Below are positions 24,082-32,819 of a DNA stretch of 36,301 nt, one piece after another. The notes beneath the pieces were generated by a model. That model saw only the letters and a list, made by a program, of their open reading frames with translations, searched no databases and had not been told where the DNA came from. The translations under genes were made by a program, and so were the position numbers. Within the stretch, counting starts at the first letter, position 1. Every line of letters starts with the position of its first letter. Source of the stretch: Streptosporangiaceae bacterium (GTDB lineage Bacteria > Actinomycetota > Actinomycetes > Streptosporangiales > Streptosporangiaceae); contig JASHPR010000608.1 of assembly GCA_030038015.1 (NCBI GenBank), forward strand, positions 1 through 36,301, read 5' to 3'.

Positions 24082-24652
24082 ACGCCCGCAGGCCTGCCCT
24101 TTCCCAGACCCGGCCTTCGCATCCGCGCATCATCCGGCCCTTGGCATCCCGCCCGCGCCCGGTCCCGAGCCGCGCACCGGCCCAGCGGCCGATGCTCACC
24201 TGCAGATCCGGCCCGGCGCCAGGGGTATCACAGGCACATCACTGGTGAGCTTTAGGCTCCCCGAACATGAGGGACGGAAGCCCGAAAATCCGGTCATACA
24301 GGGAAACCGCTCAGGTCCGCTGGTGCCTGGGTGCCGCGGCAGGACAGCCCGCATCCGCCGGGCGCGCTTCGCCTGGCCGGTACGCCGGAAGTGCCGGCGC
24401 GACACGCGGTCGGGAGGCCGCCGCTGACGGCCCGGCGGGGTTGCAGGCTGATCCCGGCCAGCCCGCGGCTGACCGGATGCGGACAGAGCGCCGCGCTGCC
24501 GCCGATGAGACCGCGTGGGTCCACGCATTGGACGCCGTCGAGCTGTGCCAGCGAGTCGCCGAGCTGGCAGCCCGCAGATAGCCGGTGGCGAGAGGGCGCT
24601 GTGGGGACCTTCGGCCCTGTTGGCATGGCGCGGCGGCGCGCAGTCTGGACGG
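24082..24652. other. Intergenic region before the GMC oxidoreductase
   Basis: About 570 bp. A plus-strand frame at 24267-24581 (104 residues, ending ETAWVHALDAVELCQRVAEL) has a helical C-terminus but no recognised family, and overlapping minus-strand frames are equally open. No gene is called. No hairpin or tRNA was seen. The oxidoreductase promoter probably lies in the right half. Confidence 0.4.
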
Positions 24653-26425
24653 ATGCCAGGTAATGCGGAAGGGCGGGGAGCGCCCACGTCTGCTGGCCAG
24701 CATGACTACGACGTGCTTGTGATCGGCTCGGGTTTCGGCGGCTCGGTCGCCGCGCTGCGGCTCACCGAGAAGGGCTACCGGGTCGGTGTGCTTGAGGCGG
24801 GGCGCCGGTTCGAGGACGCCGATCTCCCGAGGACGTCCTGGGACGCCCGCAGATTCCTCTGGGCGCCGAAGCTCGGGTGCAAGGGCATCCAGCGGATTCA
24901 CCTGCTGCGGAACGTGATCATCCTGGCCGGCGCGGGCGTCGGCGGCGGGTCGCTCGTGTACGCCAACACGCTCTATGAGCCAAGCGACGCCTTCTACCAA
25001 GACCGCCAGTGGGCGCACATCACCGACTGGCGGGCTGAGCTCGCACCCTACTACGACCAGGCGAAACGGATGCTGGGCGTGGTGCCCAACCCGACGATGA
25101 CCCCGTCGGATGAGGTCATGAAGCAGGTCGCCGACCAGATGGGGATCGGGCGCACGTTCGGCATGGCCCCGGTCGGGGTGTTCTTCGGCCGGGACGGCCG
25201 CAAGGAGCCAGGCGTGGAGGTCAGCGACCCGTTCTTCGGCGGCGCGGGCCCAAGCCGCCGCGGCTGCCTGGAGTGCGGGGAGTGCATGACCGGCTGCAGG
25301 CACAACGCGAAGAACGCGCTCGTGAAGAACTACCTGTACCTGGCCGAACGGGCCGGCGCGACAGTGCATCCGGAAACGACGGCGGTCACGGCACGGCCGC
25401 TGGGGACCGGAGGGTACGCGGTGGACACGGTGCGGACCGGTGCGTGGCGGGCCAGCCGGGCCACGCGCACCTTCACCGCCGAGCACGTGGTGTTCGCCGC
25501 CGGAACGTGGGGAACGCAGCAGCTCCTGCACCGGATGAAGGCCCAGGGCTGGCTGCCGGGGATCTCCGCCCGGCTCGGCGTCCTGACCCGCACGAACTCG
25601 GAGGCGCTCGGCGGGGCGCTGACCACGATACGCAACAGGAAAAACTACGACTTCACCCGCGGGGTGGCCATCACCTCATCCATCCACCCGGACGAGGACA
25701 CCCACATCGAACCCGTCCGTTACGGCAAGGGCTCGAACGCGATGGGGCTGCTGAGCACGCTGATGACCGACGGCGGCGGGCGGCTGCCGCGCAGCGTGAA
25801 GTGGCTTGCCCAGGCGGCACGCCATCCGGGGCGGCTCACATCGCTTTACGCGGGCATCAATCACTGGTCCGAGCGGGCCGTGATCGGGCTCACCATGCAG
25901 CCGCTGGACAACTCGATCACGATCCGGCCCAGGCGCACCCGGCTCGGCCGGATCAGGCTGACCTCGGAGCAGGGGCACGGCGCCCCGACGCCGGCCTGGA
26001 TACCTGTCGCCAACGAGACAATGCGCCGGATCGCATCCGGGATCGGCGGGTTTCCCCTGGGCAGCATCGGCGAGATAGTCAACATCCCGATGAGCGCCCA
26101 TTTCATCGGGGGCTGTGCCATCGGCGACGGCCCGGACAGCGGCGTGGTCGACGCCTACCACCGCATGTACGGCCATCCCGGGCTGCACGTGGTCGACGGC
26201 TCCTCGATCCCCGCGAATCTCGGTGTCAACCCGGCGCTGACGATCACAGCCCAGGCCGAACGCGCGATGGCCCTGTGGCCCAACAAGGGCGAGGCCGACC
26301 CCCGCCCCGCCCTTGGCGCCGCCTACCGGCGCCTGGCCCCCATCGAGCCACGGACTCCGGCCGTGCCGCCGTCCGCGCCCGCGGCGCTGCGGCTGCGCGT
26401 CACCAGAACCGCCAGACCCGGGTGA
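24653..26425 (+). CDS. GMC-type FAD oxidoreductase, ChoD-like
   Basis: This 590-residue flavoprotein has the FAD-binding motif VLVIGSGFGGSVAALRL (Gly25-Ser-Gly-Phe-Gly-Gly30), the AGAGVGGGSLVYANTLYEPS segment and the C-terminal GMC block HVVDGSSIPANLGVNPALTI. A cysteine cluster, GCLECGECMTGCRHNAKN, followed by VKNYLYLAERAG, is the hallmark of the mycobacterial ChoD (Rv3409c)-type cholesterol oxidase subgroup. The reaction would be oxidation of an alcohol, possibly a sterol-like or other hydrophobic one, with FAD. The substrate is not proven for the subgroup. ATG 24653 gives the expected short N-terminus, but its ribosome-binding site is weak. The SSADH gene follows after 40 bp and is probably co-transcribed. 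Confidence 0.9.
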   Translation: MPGNAEGRGAPTSAGQHDYDVLVIGSGFGGSVAALRLTEKGYRVGVLEAGRRFEDADLPRTSWDARRFLWAPKLGCKGIQRIHLLRNVIILAGAGVGGGSLVYANTLYEPSDAFYQDRQWAHITDWRAELAPYYDQAKRMLGVVPNPTMTPSDEVMKQVADQMGIGRTFGMAPVGVFFGRDGRKEPGVEVSDPFFGGAGPSRRGCLECGECMTGCRHNAKNALVKNYLYLAERAGATVHPETTAVTARPLGTGGYAVDTVRTGAWRASRATRTFTAEHVVFAAGTWGTQQLLHRMKAQGWLPGISARLGVLTRTNSEALGGALTTIRNRKNYDFTRGVAITSSIHPDEDTHIEPVRYGKGSNAMGLLSTLMTDGGGRLPRSVKWLAQAARHPGRLTSLYAGINHWSERAVIGLTMQPLDNSITIRPRRTRLGRIRLTSEQGHGAPTPAWIPVANETMRRIASGIGGFPLGSIGEIVNIPMSAHFIGGCAIGDGPDSGVVDAYHRMYGHPGLHVVDGSSIPANLGVNPALTITAQAERAMALWPNKGEADPRPALGAAYRRLAPIEPRTPAVPPSAPAALRLRVTRTARPG

Positions 26426-26465
26426 CAGTGCCTTCGCCCGGTCCTGCCCGCGAGGAGTGCCAGCC

Positions 26466-28058
26466 ATGACGACATCGGTGGATTCTCCGGCCGGACCCGG
26501 GCTGCTCGGCCCGCGGATCACCGGCGCCCTGCTCAGCCGGCTGGCGGCGCGCGCCGTCACGGCGGGACCCAGGGAATCGGTCCCGGTCGAGATGCCAGCA
26601 ACCGGCAAGATACTCGGGCACGTCCCGCACGGCACCCCTGACGATGTCGCGGCGGCCGCTGACACAGCACGCAGCGTGCAGCCCGGCTGGGCGCGGATGC
26701 ACGCCGGCGACCGTTCGAAGGTGCTGCTGCGCTTCGCCGAGCGCGTGCTCGGCGCGCAGGATGAGGCACTCGACCTGATCCAGCTGGAGAACGGCAAGGC
26801 CCGCCAGCATGCCTTCGAAGAGATCCTCGACGTCGCGCAGGTGAGCCGCTACTACGCCCGCACGGCCGAGCGCTACCTGCACCCGCACCGCCGTGCGGGC
26901 GCCCTTCCCGCGCTGACACAGACCTGGGAGTGTCACCACCCGAAGGGCGTGGTCGGGGTGATCTCCCCGTGGAACTACCCCCTGACGCTGGGCATCAGTG
27001 ATGCCCTTCCGGCACTGGTCGCCGGTAATGCGGTCATCAGCAAGCCGGACCGGCAGACGCCGTACACGGCGCTGTGGGCCGCGGAACTGCTCGAGCAGGC
27101 CGGCCTGCCCCCGGGTGTCCTGCAGGTGGTGACCGGCTCAGGACCGGAGCTCGGGACGCCGCTGATCGAGCACTGCGACTTCTTGATGTTCACCGGCAGC
27201 ACCCGGACCGGGCGGATTGTCGCTGCCCAGGCGGCCGCGCGGCTCACGGATTACTCGATGGAACTCGGCGGGAAGAACGCGATCCTCATCCTCGCCGACG
27301 CCGACCTCGCCAGGGCTGTCCCCGGGGCCGTGCGGGCGGCGTTCTCCAGCAGCGGTCAGCTGTGCATCTCCATGGAGCGGATGTACGTCGACGCCGCGGT
27401 GTGGGACGAGTTCGTCCCGCGCTTCGCCAAGGCCACAACGTCGCTTCGGCTAGGCCACTCACTCGCCTACAAGGCGGACATCGGCTCGCTGATTTCGGCG
27501 GAGCAGCTCGACACCGTCGTCCGCCACGTCAACGACGCGGTCAGCAAGGGCGCGACGGTGCTGGCGGGCGGCAAGGCGCGGCCGGACATCGGCCCCTACT
27601 TCTACGAGCCCACCGTGCTGACGGACACCTCCCCTGACATGGCCGTCTATGCGGACGAGACGTTCGGGCCGGTCATCTCCCTGTACCGCGTCAGCGGAGC
27701 GGATGAGGCCATCGAGCGGGCCAACGACAGCTGTTACGGCCTGAACTTCTCGGTCTGGACCCGCGACGTCCGCGAGGGCCGCCGGGTCGCCGCCCGGCTG
27801 GAGGCCGGATCCGTCAACGTCAACGAGGGCTACGCGGCCTCCTGGGGGTCCGTCGACGCGCCCATGGGCGGCTGGAAGGACTCGGGCGTCGGCAGCAGGC
27901 ACGGCGAGCACGGGATCCTCAAGTACACCAACGCCCAGACCATCTCGGTCCAGCGGCTCATGCCGATCGCCCCGCCGGGTGCGATGCCGCCGGCCATGTA
28001 CGCCAGGGCAATGACCGCCGCGATGCGGGCCCTGCAGCGGCTGCCCGGCCGCAAGTAG
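26466..28058 (+). CDS. gabD2: Succinate-semialdehyde dehydrogenase (GabD2-type)
   Basis: This 530-residue NAD(P)+-dependent aldehyde dehydrogenase has PWN (Asn170), the general base Glu266 in MELGGKN, the nucleophile Cys300 in SSSGQLCIS, and ETFGPVISLYRV near the coenzyme site. The N-terminal extension and overall sequence (TLGISDALPALVAGNAVISK, MGGWKDSGVGSRHGEHGIL) fit the actinobacterial GabD2 group. These oxidise succinate semialdehyde to succinate in GABA and related catabolism, though members also accept other aldehydes. GAGGAG eight bases upstream supports ATG 26466. It lies 40 bp downstream of the GMC oxidoreductase, which could in principle supply an aldehyde substrate. Confidence 0.9.
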   Translation: MTTSVDSPAGPGLLGPRITGALLSRLAARAVTAGPRESVPVEMPATGKILGHVPHGTPDDVAAAADTARSVQPGWARMHAGDRSKVLLRFAERVLGAQDEALDLIQLENGKARQHAFEEILDVAQVSRYYARTAERYLHPHRRAGALPALTQTWECHHPKGVVGVISPWNYPLTLGISDALPALVAGNAVISKPDRQTPYTALWAAELLEQAGLPPGVLQVVTGSGPELGTPLIEHCDFLMFTGSTRTGRIVAAQAAARLTDYSMELGGKNAILILADADLARAVPGAVRAAFSSSGQLCISMERMYVDAAVWDEFVPRFAKATTSLRLGHSLAYKADIGSLISAEQLDTVVRHVNDAVSKGATVLAGGKARPDIGPYFYEPTVLTDTSPDMAVYADETFGPVISLYRVSGADEAIERANDSCYGLNFSVWTRDVREGRRVAARLEAGSVNVNEGYAASWGSVDAPMGGWKDSGVGSRHGEHGILKYTNAQTISVQRLMPIAPPGAMPPAMYARAMTAAMRALQRLPGRK

Positions 28059-28286
28059 CAGGCTGGCTTCCTGGGGCTGGCCCGGCGCCACAACCGCACT
28101 GGCGCGCGCCGCCCCCTCGGTAACCGCGACGGCGGGGCTCCAAGCCAGCGGCGCCAGGCACAATCCGCATGCGTGAAGGCAGCAGACGTCCCGTGTTAAT
28201 GGCGTTTCAGGCGGTAAGAGAGTATAAACGACTCTGCCTGGTCCAGCAGGACGCAGGCCGCGTCCTGCGGCAGCGGGAGTCTCTTC

Positions 28287-29951
28287 ATGCTGCATCGCTA
28301 CCGCCTGCCCGGCTCCCCGGGCGTTGCGCGCATGGGGAGGATCCGCCGCCGGAAAGGCCGCGGCCGGATGTGGCGCCCGTGGGCGGCGCTGGCAGTTACG
28401 CTGGCTGCCGCCGTCGGCGTAACGTCGTGCACCGGGGCTGCTTCGCCGCCGCCGCAGCGGGTGACCACCCCCTCGGCCCCGCGAACCCGGCTGCCGGCCT
28501 CGGCCGCGACGGTGCTCTCCGGGCCGCCGGAGATGGTCGCCGCCGCTGCGGCACACAGCTTCCTCGCCTCGGCACCCGTGGTGGTTCTGGCCGACCCGAG
28601 CCGTCCGGCTGCCCTGGCGGCGGCCGCCGCTGACGCCGTGCGTGTGCACGCGCCCTTGCTGCTCACGGCGGCCGGGGGCCTGGCCGGCGGGGAAGTGAGG
28701 ACCATGGCGGCCTGCACCGCCCGCGGGCCAGGGGGCGGGCGGCCGTGCGTCACGGCTGCGCTGGTCGGCCGGGCGCTGCAGGCGCAGATTCACGCCCTGG
28801 AGCCCCGCGCCGTGCTCGCCGTCGGCGTGGCCGGCAACGCGCTTGCGGCCTTGCTGCCGGGGATCCGCGTGGTGACCGGCCTGGCGATGCTGCCCGCCAC
28901 AAAGGCTCCCCCGCCCCTGGACCAGGTGGCGCTGCTCGTTAGCCAGGGCGACTGGAGTGCAGGGACGCTGGCGGCGGTCACCACGGCGCGGGTGGCGGGC
29001 GTGCGCGTGATCGGCGTCACCGGCGACGACCCGCAGGCCGACCCGGCCGCGATCGCAGCGCTCGCGGCTGCGGATCCGCGGCAGGTCGTGGCCATCGGCG
29101 CCGGGTTCGGGCCGGCCGGGCAGCTGGCATCACGGGTCGCCGTCGCCGAGACCGGGAGGCAGTTGCCCGGCGGTGGGCAGGTCCTCTTCCCCTTGCACCG
29201 CCTGGTCGCCCTCTACGGGCACCCCGGCACCCCTTCCCTCGGGGCCCTGGGTCAGCAGGGCCTGCGGGCCAGCATCGAGCGCGCCCGGAGGCTCGCCGCC
29301 GCCTACCGGCCGCTGAGCACGGTGCCGGTGGTGCCCGCGTTCGAGATCATCGCCACCGTCGCCGAGGCCTTTCCCGGGCCGGACGGCGACTACTCGTACG
29401 AAACGCCCGTGGCGTCGCTCCGCCCTTGGGTCCGGCAGGCGAATGCCGCGGGGCTGTACGTGATCCTGGACCTGCAGGCCGGGCGGGCCAGCCTGCTCGC
29501 CCAGGCCAAGGCATACCAGCCGCTGCTGAGGATGCCCGACGTCGGGCTGGCCCTGGACCCCGAGTGGAAGCTGGAGCCAGGCCAGTTGCCGCTGCAGCAG
29601 ATAGGCAGCGTCAGCATCGGGCAGGTCAACAGCGTCGTCAGGTGGCTCGCGGCGCTGACCGCCCGGTACCGGCTGCCGCAGAAGCTGCTGGTGCTGCACC
29701 AGTTCAGGCTGTCGATGATCAGCAACGAGCAGCGGCTCGACACCAGCCACAGCGATCTGGCGATCGTGATCCACATGGATGGGCAGGGCACCCCGCAGGA
29801 CAAGGACCAGACCTGGGACGCGATCACCGCCGCCGCACCCGCGGGCGTGTTCTTCGGGTGGAAGAACTTCTTCGTCAAAGACGACCCGATGATGACCCCC
29901 CAGCAGACGATGGCCCGGACCCCACAGCCCGTCATGATCTCCTATCAGTGA
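28287..29951 (+). CDS. Lipoprotein with CWB2-like N-terminal region and unknown C-terminal domain
   Basis: This 554-residue exported protein has a basic n-region, a hydrophobic core (WRPWAALAVTLAAAVGV) and a lipobox-like VTSC with Cys48. Residues about 70-290 contain three repeats of a Rossmann-like module (TVLSGPPEMVAAAAAHSFLA, SAPVVVLADPS and APLLLTAAGGLAGG). This resembles cell-wall-binding repeat 2 (CWB2/PF04122), which anchors proteins to anionic wall polymers. The C-terminal 220 residues (PVVPAFEIIATVAEAFPGPD, GLYVILDLQAGRASLLAQAK, LALDPEWKLEPGQLPLQQIG) look like a beta/alpha-barrel and are unassigned. GGGAG seven bases upstream supports ATG 28287. It is convergent with the molybdenum hydroxylase operon. 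Confidence 0.78.
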   Translation: MLHRYRLPGSPGVARMGRIRRRKGRGRMWRPWAALAVTLAAAVGVTSCTGAASPPPQRVTTPSAPRTRLPASAATVLSGPPEMVAAAAAHSFLASAPVVVLADPSRPAALAAAAADAVRVHAPLLLTAAGGLAGGEVRTMAACTARGPGGGRPCVTAALVGRALQAQIHALEPRAVLAVGVAGNALAALLPGIRVVTGLAMLPATKAPPPLDQVALLVSQGDWSAGTLAAVTTARVAGVRVIGVTGDDPQADPAAIAALAAADPRQVVAIGAGFGPAGQLASRVAVAETGRQLPGGGQVLFPLHRLVALYGHPGTPSLGALGQQGLRASIERARRLAAAYRPLSTVPVVPAFEIIATVAEAFPGPDGDYSYETPVASLRPWVRQANAAGLYVILDLQAGRASLLAQAKAYQPLLRMPDVGLALDPEWKLEPGQLPLQQIGSVSIGQVNSVVRWLAALTARYRLPQKLLVLHQFRLSMISNEQRLDTSHSDLAIVIHMDGQGTPQDKDQTWDAITAAAPAGVFFGWKNFFVKDDPMMTPQQTMARTPQPVMISYQ

Positions 29952-29982
29952 CCGCCAGGCTCCCGCCGCAGCTGGCGTGAAC

Positions 29983-32331
29983 TTATTGAGCCGGGTCCGC
30001 CGCGGCAATGAGTTCCAGGATGCGAGCCGGAGGCAGGTGCTGCTCGTAGATCCGCACGCCGAAGGGCGAGAGCGCGTCCTCGATTGCGTTCACTACCGTG
30101 GGCGGCGCGACGATCATGCCGCCCTCGCCTACGCCGCGGAAGTTGACGTCCGCGTCGAGCGGCACGGTCTCGAGGTGCTCTATCTCGATGCGGGGGACAT
30201 CGCAGGCGGTCGGCAGCAGGTAGTCCATGAACGTGGCCGACTGGCAGTTGCCATCCTCGTCATACGCCGATCGTTCGAGCAGCACCGCGCCGATGCCCTG
30301 CGCGACCCCGCCCCGGATCTGGCCCTCGACGATGGCGGGGTTGATCAGCGCGCCGCAGTCCTCGGCGACGACATACCGCTCCACCGTCACGATGCCCGTC
30401 TCCGCGTCGACTTCGACGATGGCGCAGTGACTGCCGCCCGACCATCCTCCTTCGCCGCCGTCGAACACGGCCTCGACTTCGAGATTCGCGTCCACGCCGT
30501 CGCCGAACTGGCCCGATGCCGCACGCCGCGCGACCTCGCCCACGGGGATGGCACTCGCCGGGTCGCCGCGCACCCAGACCCGGCCATCGGTGATCTGGAG
30601 GTCCTGCGCGCTGGCTTCCATGAGATGCGACGCGAAGTCGAGCACCTTGGCCCTGAGCTGCCGGGCGCCGTGCAGGGCCACGCCCCCGGTCATGGTGGCC
30701 GACCGGCTTCCGCCGGTCAGCCCGAACGGGACGACGTCGGTGTCGCCGACCACAACGCGGACCTGCCCGAACGGCACGCCGAACTCGTCGGCGGCGATCT
30801 GGGCCAGGGTCGTCTGGTGGCTCTGGCCGTGCGGCATCTGGCCGGTGAACAGCGCGACGATGCCGTCTTCCTCGAGCCGGAGGCGCATGGACTCAGTGCC
30901 CATCGGGCCGCTGGGCCCGCCCGGCTCGCGCGGGCCGGGGGCGGCCTCGATGAACGTCGCGACGCCGATGCCGAGGTAACGGCCCCGGCCCCGTGCTTCG
31001 GCCTGCCGGCGCCGGAACGCGGGGAAGTCCACGAGCTGGGCGATCCGCTCCAGCGACTCCCGCGTTGTGACTCCGGCCAGCGGCCGCCCGGTGATCATGA
31101 CGGCCGGCGGGTCGGTGCGCGGGGCGACGTTGCGCAGCCGGATCTCGACCGGATCGAGGCCGAGATCCTTCGCGATGAGGTCAAGGATGCGTTCCCGCAC
31201 GAACGTCTCGGACGCCCACGGGCCGCGGTAGGCGACGTACGACGCCTTGTTTGTGATGGCCGCGGTCGACTCGAAACCCAGGGCCGCGAGCTTGTACGGG
31301 CCCGGCAGCATCGCCTCGACGATTCCCGGGACCATCGTGCCCATGCCCGGGTACGCGCCGGTGTCGATGACCATCTTCACGTCCAGCCCGAGCAGGTCGC
31401 CCTCGTTGCTGACCGCAGCCCGGACGTCGAAGCTTTCCTCGCGTGCCTGGCCTGACGTGGTGAGGTTCTCGCCGCGGTCCTCGACCCACTTGACCGCCCG
31501 GCTGAGAGCACGCGAAGCAGCGGCAACGGCGAGCTCTTCCCGTGACGCCCCGATCTTCAGGCCGAACGAGCCGCCGATATCGCCGGCCAGGACCCGCACC
31601 TTGCCCTGCTCCATGCCCAGGCGCATGGCGACGGCGATCTTGCTGACGTGAACGCTCTGCGTTGCCGCGTATACCGTCATGACACCAAGGTCGGCGTCAT
31701 AGCTCGCGACGCAGCCGCGTCCCTCCATGGGCACGTTCTGGTGCCGGTGCACGCTGATGCGGAAGTCGGCAACCCGGTCGGCATCGGCGAAGGTGGCCGG
31801 GACGTCACCGAATTCGCTGCGCGAGTGCGGGCGGGCGATGTTGTCACCCAGGTTGGCGAACAGCGGCGGGCTGCCCGGGTCGAGGGCGAAGGACGCGTTC
31901 GTGACTGGAGGCAGTTCGTCGTACTCCACCTCCACAAGCTCGCAGCCGTCCTCGGCGAGGTAGCGGCTCTCGGCGATGACGACCGCCACGGGGTCGCCCG
32001 CGAAGCGCACCTTGTCCGTCGCGAGCAGGGTGAACTCCGGGGTGGGCCCTCCGCCGCCCATCAGGGCCATGAGCGCATCGGGCCCTGGGACCGTCATCGC
32101 TTCCAGTTCCGCCCCGGTGAGCGCCGCCACGACTCCCGGCAGCGCCCGCGCAGCCGAGACATCCACCGAGAGCACACGGGCGTGGGCCAGCGGCGAGCGC
32201 ACGAACGCGGCGTGCAGCATCCCCGGCAGCTTGATGTCGTCGACGTAGCGGCCCGCGCCGGTGAGGATGCGCGGGTCCTCCGAGCGCTTGATGCTGGCGC
32301 CGGTGTAGCGCTCAGCCGCAATTGCTGCCAT
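29983..32331 (-). CDS. Molybdenum hydroxylase large subunit (CoxL/XDH family, AYRGPW type)
   Basis: This 782-residue molybdopterin-cytosine-dinucleotide subunit belongs to the xanthine dehydrogenase/CO dehydrogenase large-subunit family. It has RRSEDPRILTGAGRYVDDIK-type N-terminal residues, GDIGGSFGLKIG, the FEAAPGP-like IEAAPGPREPGG loop, GQMPHGQSHQTTLAQIAADE and the C-terminal GVGEGGMIVAPPTVVNAIED with the conserved active-site glutamate. The active-site loop is AYRGPW at residues 367-372. Form I CO dehydrogenases have AYRCSFR with the Cu-binding cysteine, and form II proteins have AYRGAGR, so this is neither. It probably hydroxylates a different, unknown substrate. GAGGGAG upstream supports the start. 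It is the third gene of the operon, 14 bp after the 2Fe-2S subunit. Confidence 0.92.
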   Translation of the reverse strand: MAAIAAERYTGASIKRSEDPRILTGAGRYVDDIKLPGMLHAAFVRSPLAHARVLSVDVSAARALPGVVAALTGAELEAMTVPGPDALMALMGGGGPTPEFTLLATDKVRFAGDPVAVVIAESRYLAEDGCELVEVEYDELPPVTNASFALDPGSPPLFANLGDNIARPHSRSEFGDVPATFADADRVADFRISVHRHQNVPMEGRGCVASYDADLGVMTVYAATQSVHVSKIAVAMRLGMEQGKVRVLAGDIGGSFGLKIGASREELAVAAASRALSRAVKWVEDRGENLTTSGQAREESFDVRAAVSNEGDLLGLDVKMVIDTGAYPGMGTMVPGIVEAMLPGPYKLAALGFESTAAITNKASYVAYRGPWASETFVRERILDLIAKDLGLDPVEIRLRNVAPRTDPPAVMITGRPLAGVTTRESLERIAQLVDFPAFRRRQAEARGRGRYLGIGVATFIEAAPGPREPGGPSGPMGTESMRLRLEEDGIVALFTGQMPHGQSHQTTLAQIAADEFGVPFGQVRVVVGDTDVVPFGLTGGSRSATMTGGVALHGARQLRAKVLDFASHLMEASAQDLQITDGRVWVRGDPASAIPVGEVARRAASGQFGDGVDANLEVEAVFDGGEGGWSGGSHCAIVEVDAETGIVTVERYVVAEDCGALINPAIVEGQIRGGVAQGIGAVLLERSAYDEDGNCQSATFMDYLLPTACDVPRIEIEHLETVPLDADVNFRGVGEGGMIVAPPTVVNAIEDALSPFGVRIYEQHLPPARILELIAAADPAQ

Positions 32332-32345
32332 GGTCGCTCCCTCGC

Positions 32346-32816
32346 TCAGCGTTCACGGTTGCGCTTGGCGGCCAGCAGGACGCCATCGATGATGCTCTGG
32401 TAGCCGGTGCACCGGCAGATGTTGCCGGACAGCGCTTCGCGGATCTGCTGCTCGTCGGCGTCGGGGTGGCCGCGGAGGAACGCGGCGGCCTGCATGACCA
32501 TCCCGGGGGTGCAGAAACCGCACTGGAAGCTGTGCGCATCCCACATCGCCTGCTGCAGTGTGCCCAGCCCGCCGTCAGGTGCCAGCCCTTCGATCGTCGT
32601 TACCTCGCTGCCGGCGGCCTGGACCGCCAGCATCAGGCACGAGCGCACCGCGCGGCCGTCCACGATGACCGTGCACGCCCCGCAGACCCCGTGCTCGCAG
32701 CCGAGATGGGTGCCGGTGAGGTTGAGGTCATCCCGCAGGAAGTCCGCCAGCGTCTTGCGCGCCTCCGGCGAGCCCGTGCACGTCGCGCCGTTGACCCTCA
32801 GGGTGATGTCCACCAT
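32346..32816 (-). CDS. Molybdenum hydroxylase 2Fe-2S subunit (CoxS-like)
   Basis: This 156-residue electron-transfer subunit has both clusters of the family. The plant-ferredoxin-type cluster is in HLGCEHGVCGACTVIVDG with a distal RSCLML cysteine. The second cluster uses CGFCTPGMVM and GNICRCTGY. It passes electrons from the molybdenum site to FAD. The start follows the stop of the FAD subunit by 3 bp, and GAGAGG upstream gives the ribosome-binding site. Its length and the SGNICRCTGYQSIIDGV end are standard. Confidence 0.95.
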   Translation of the reverse strand: MVDITLRVNGATCTGSPEARKTLADFLRDDLNLTGTHLGCEHGVCGACTVIVDGRAVRSCLMLAVQAAGSEVTTIEGLAPDGGLGTLQQAMWDAHSFQCGFCTPGMVMQAAAFLRGHPDADEQQIREALSGNICRCTGYQSIIDGVLLAAKRNRER

Positions 32817-32819
32817 CAG

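Noticed and set aside
29977-31455. 492-residue plus-strand frame opposite the molybdenum hydroxylase
   Set aside because: It is antisense to a large subunit with full cofactor motifs, and its own product has no family features.
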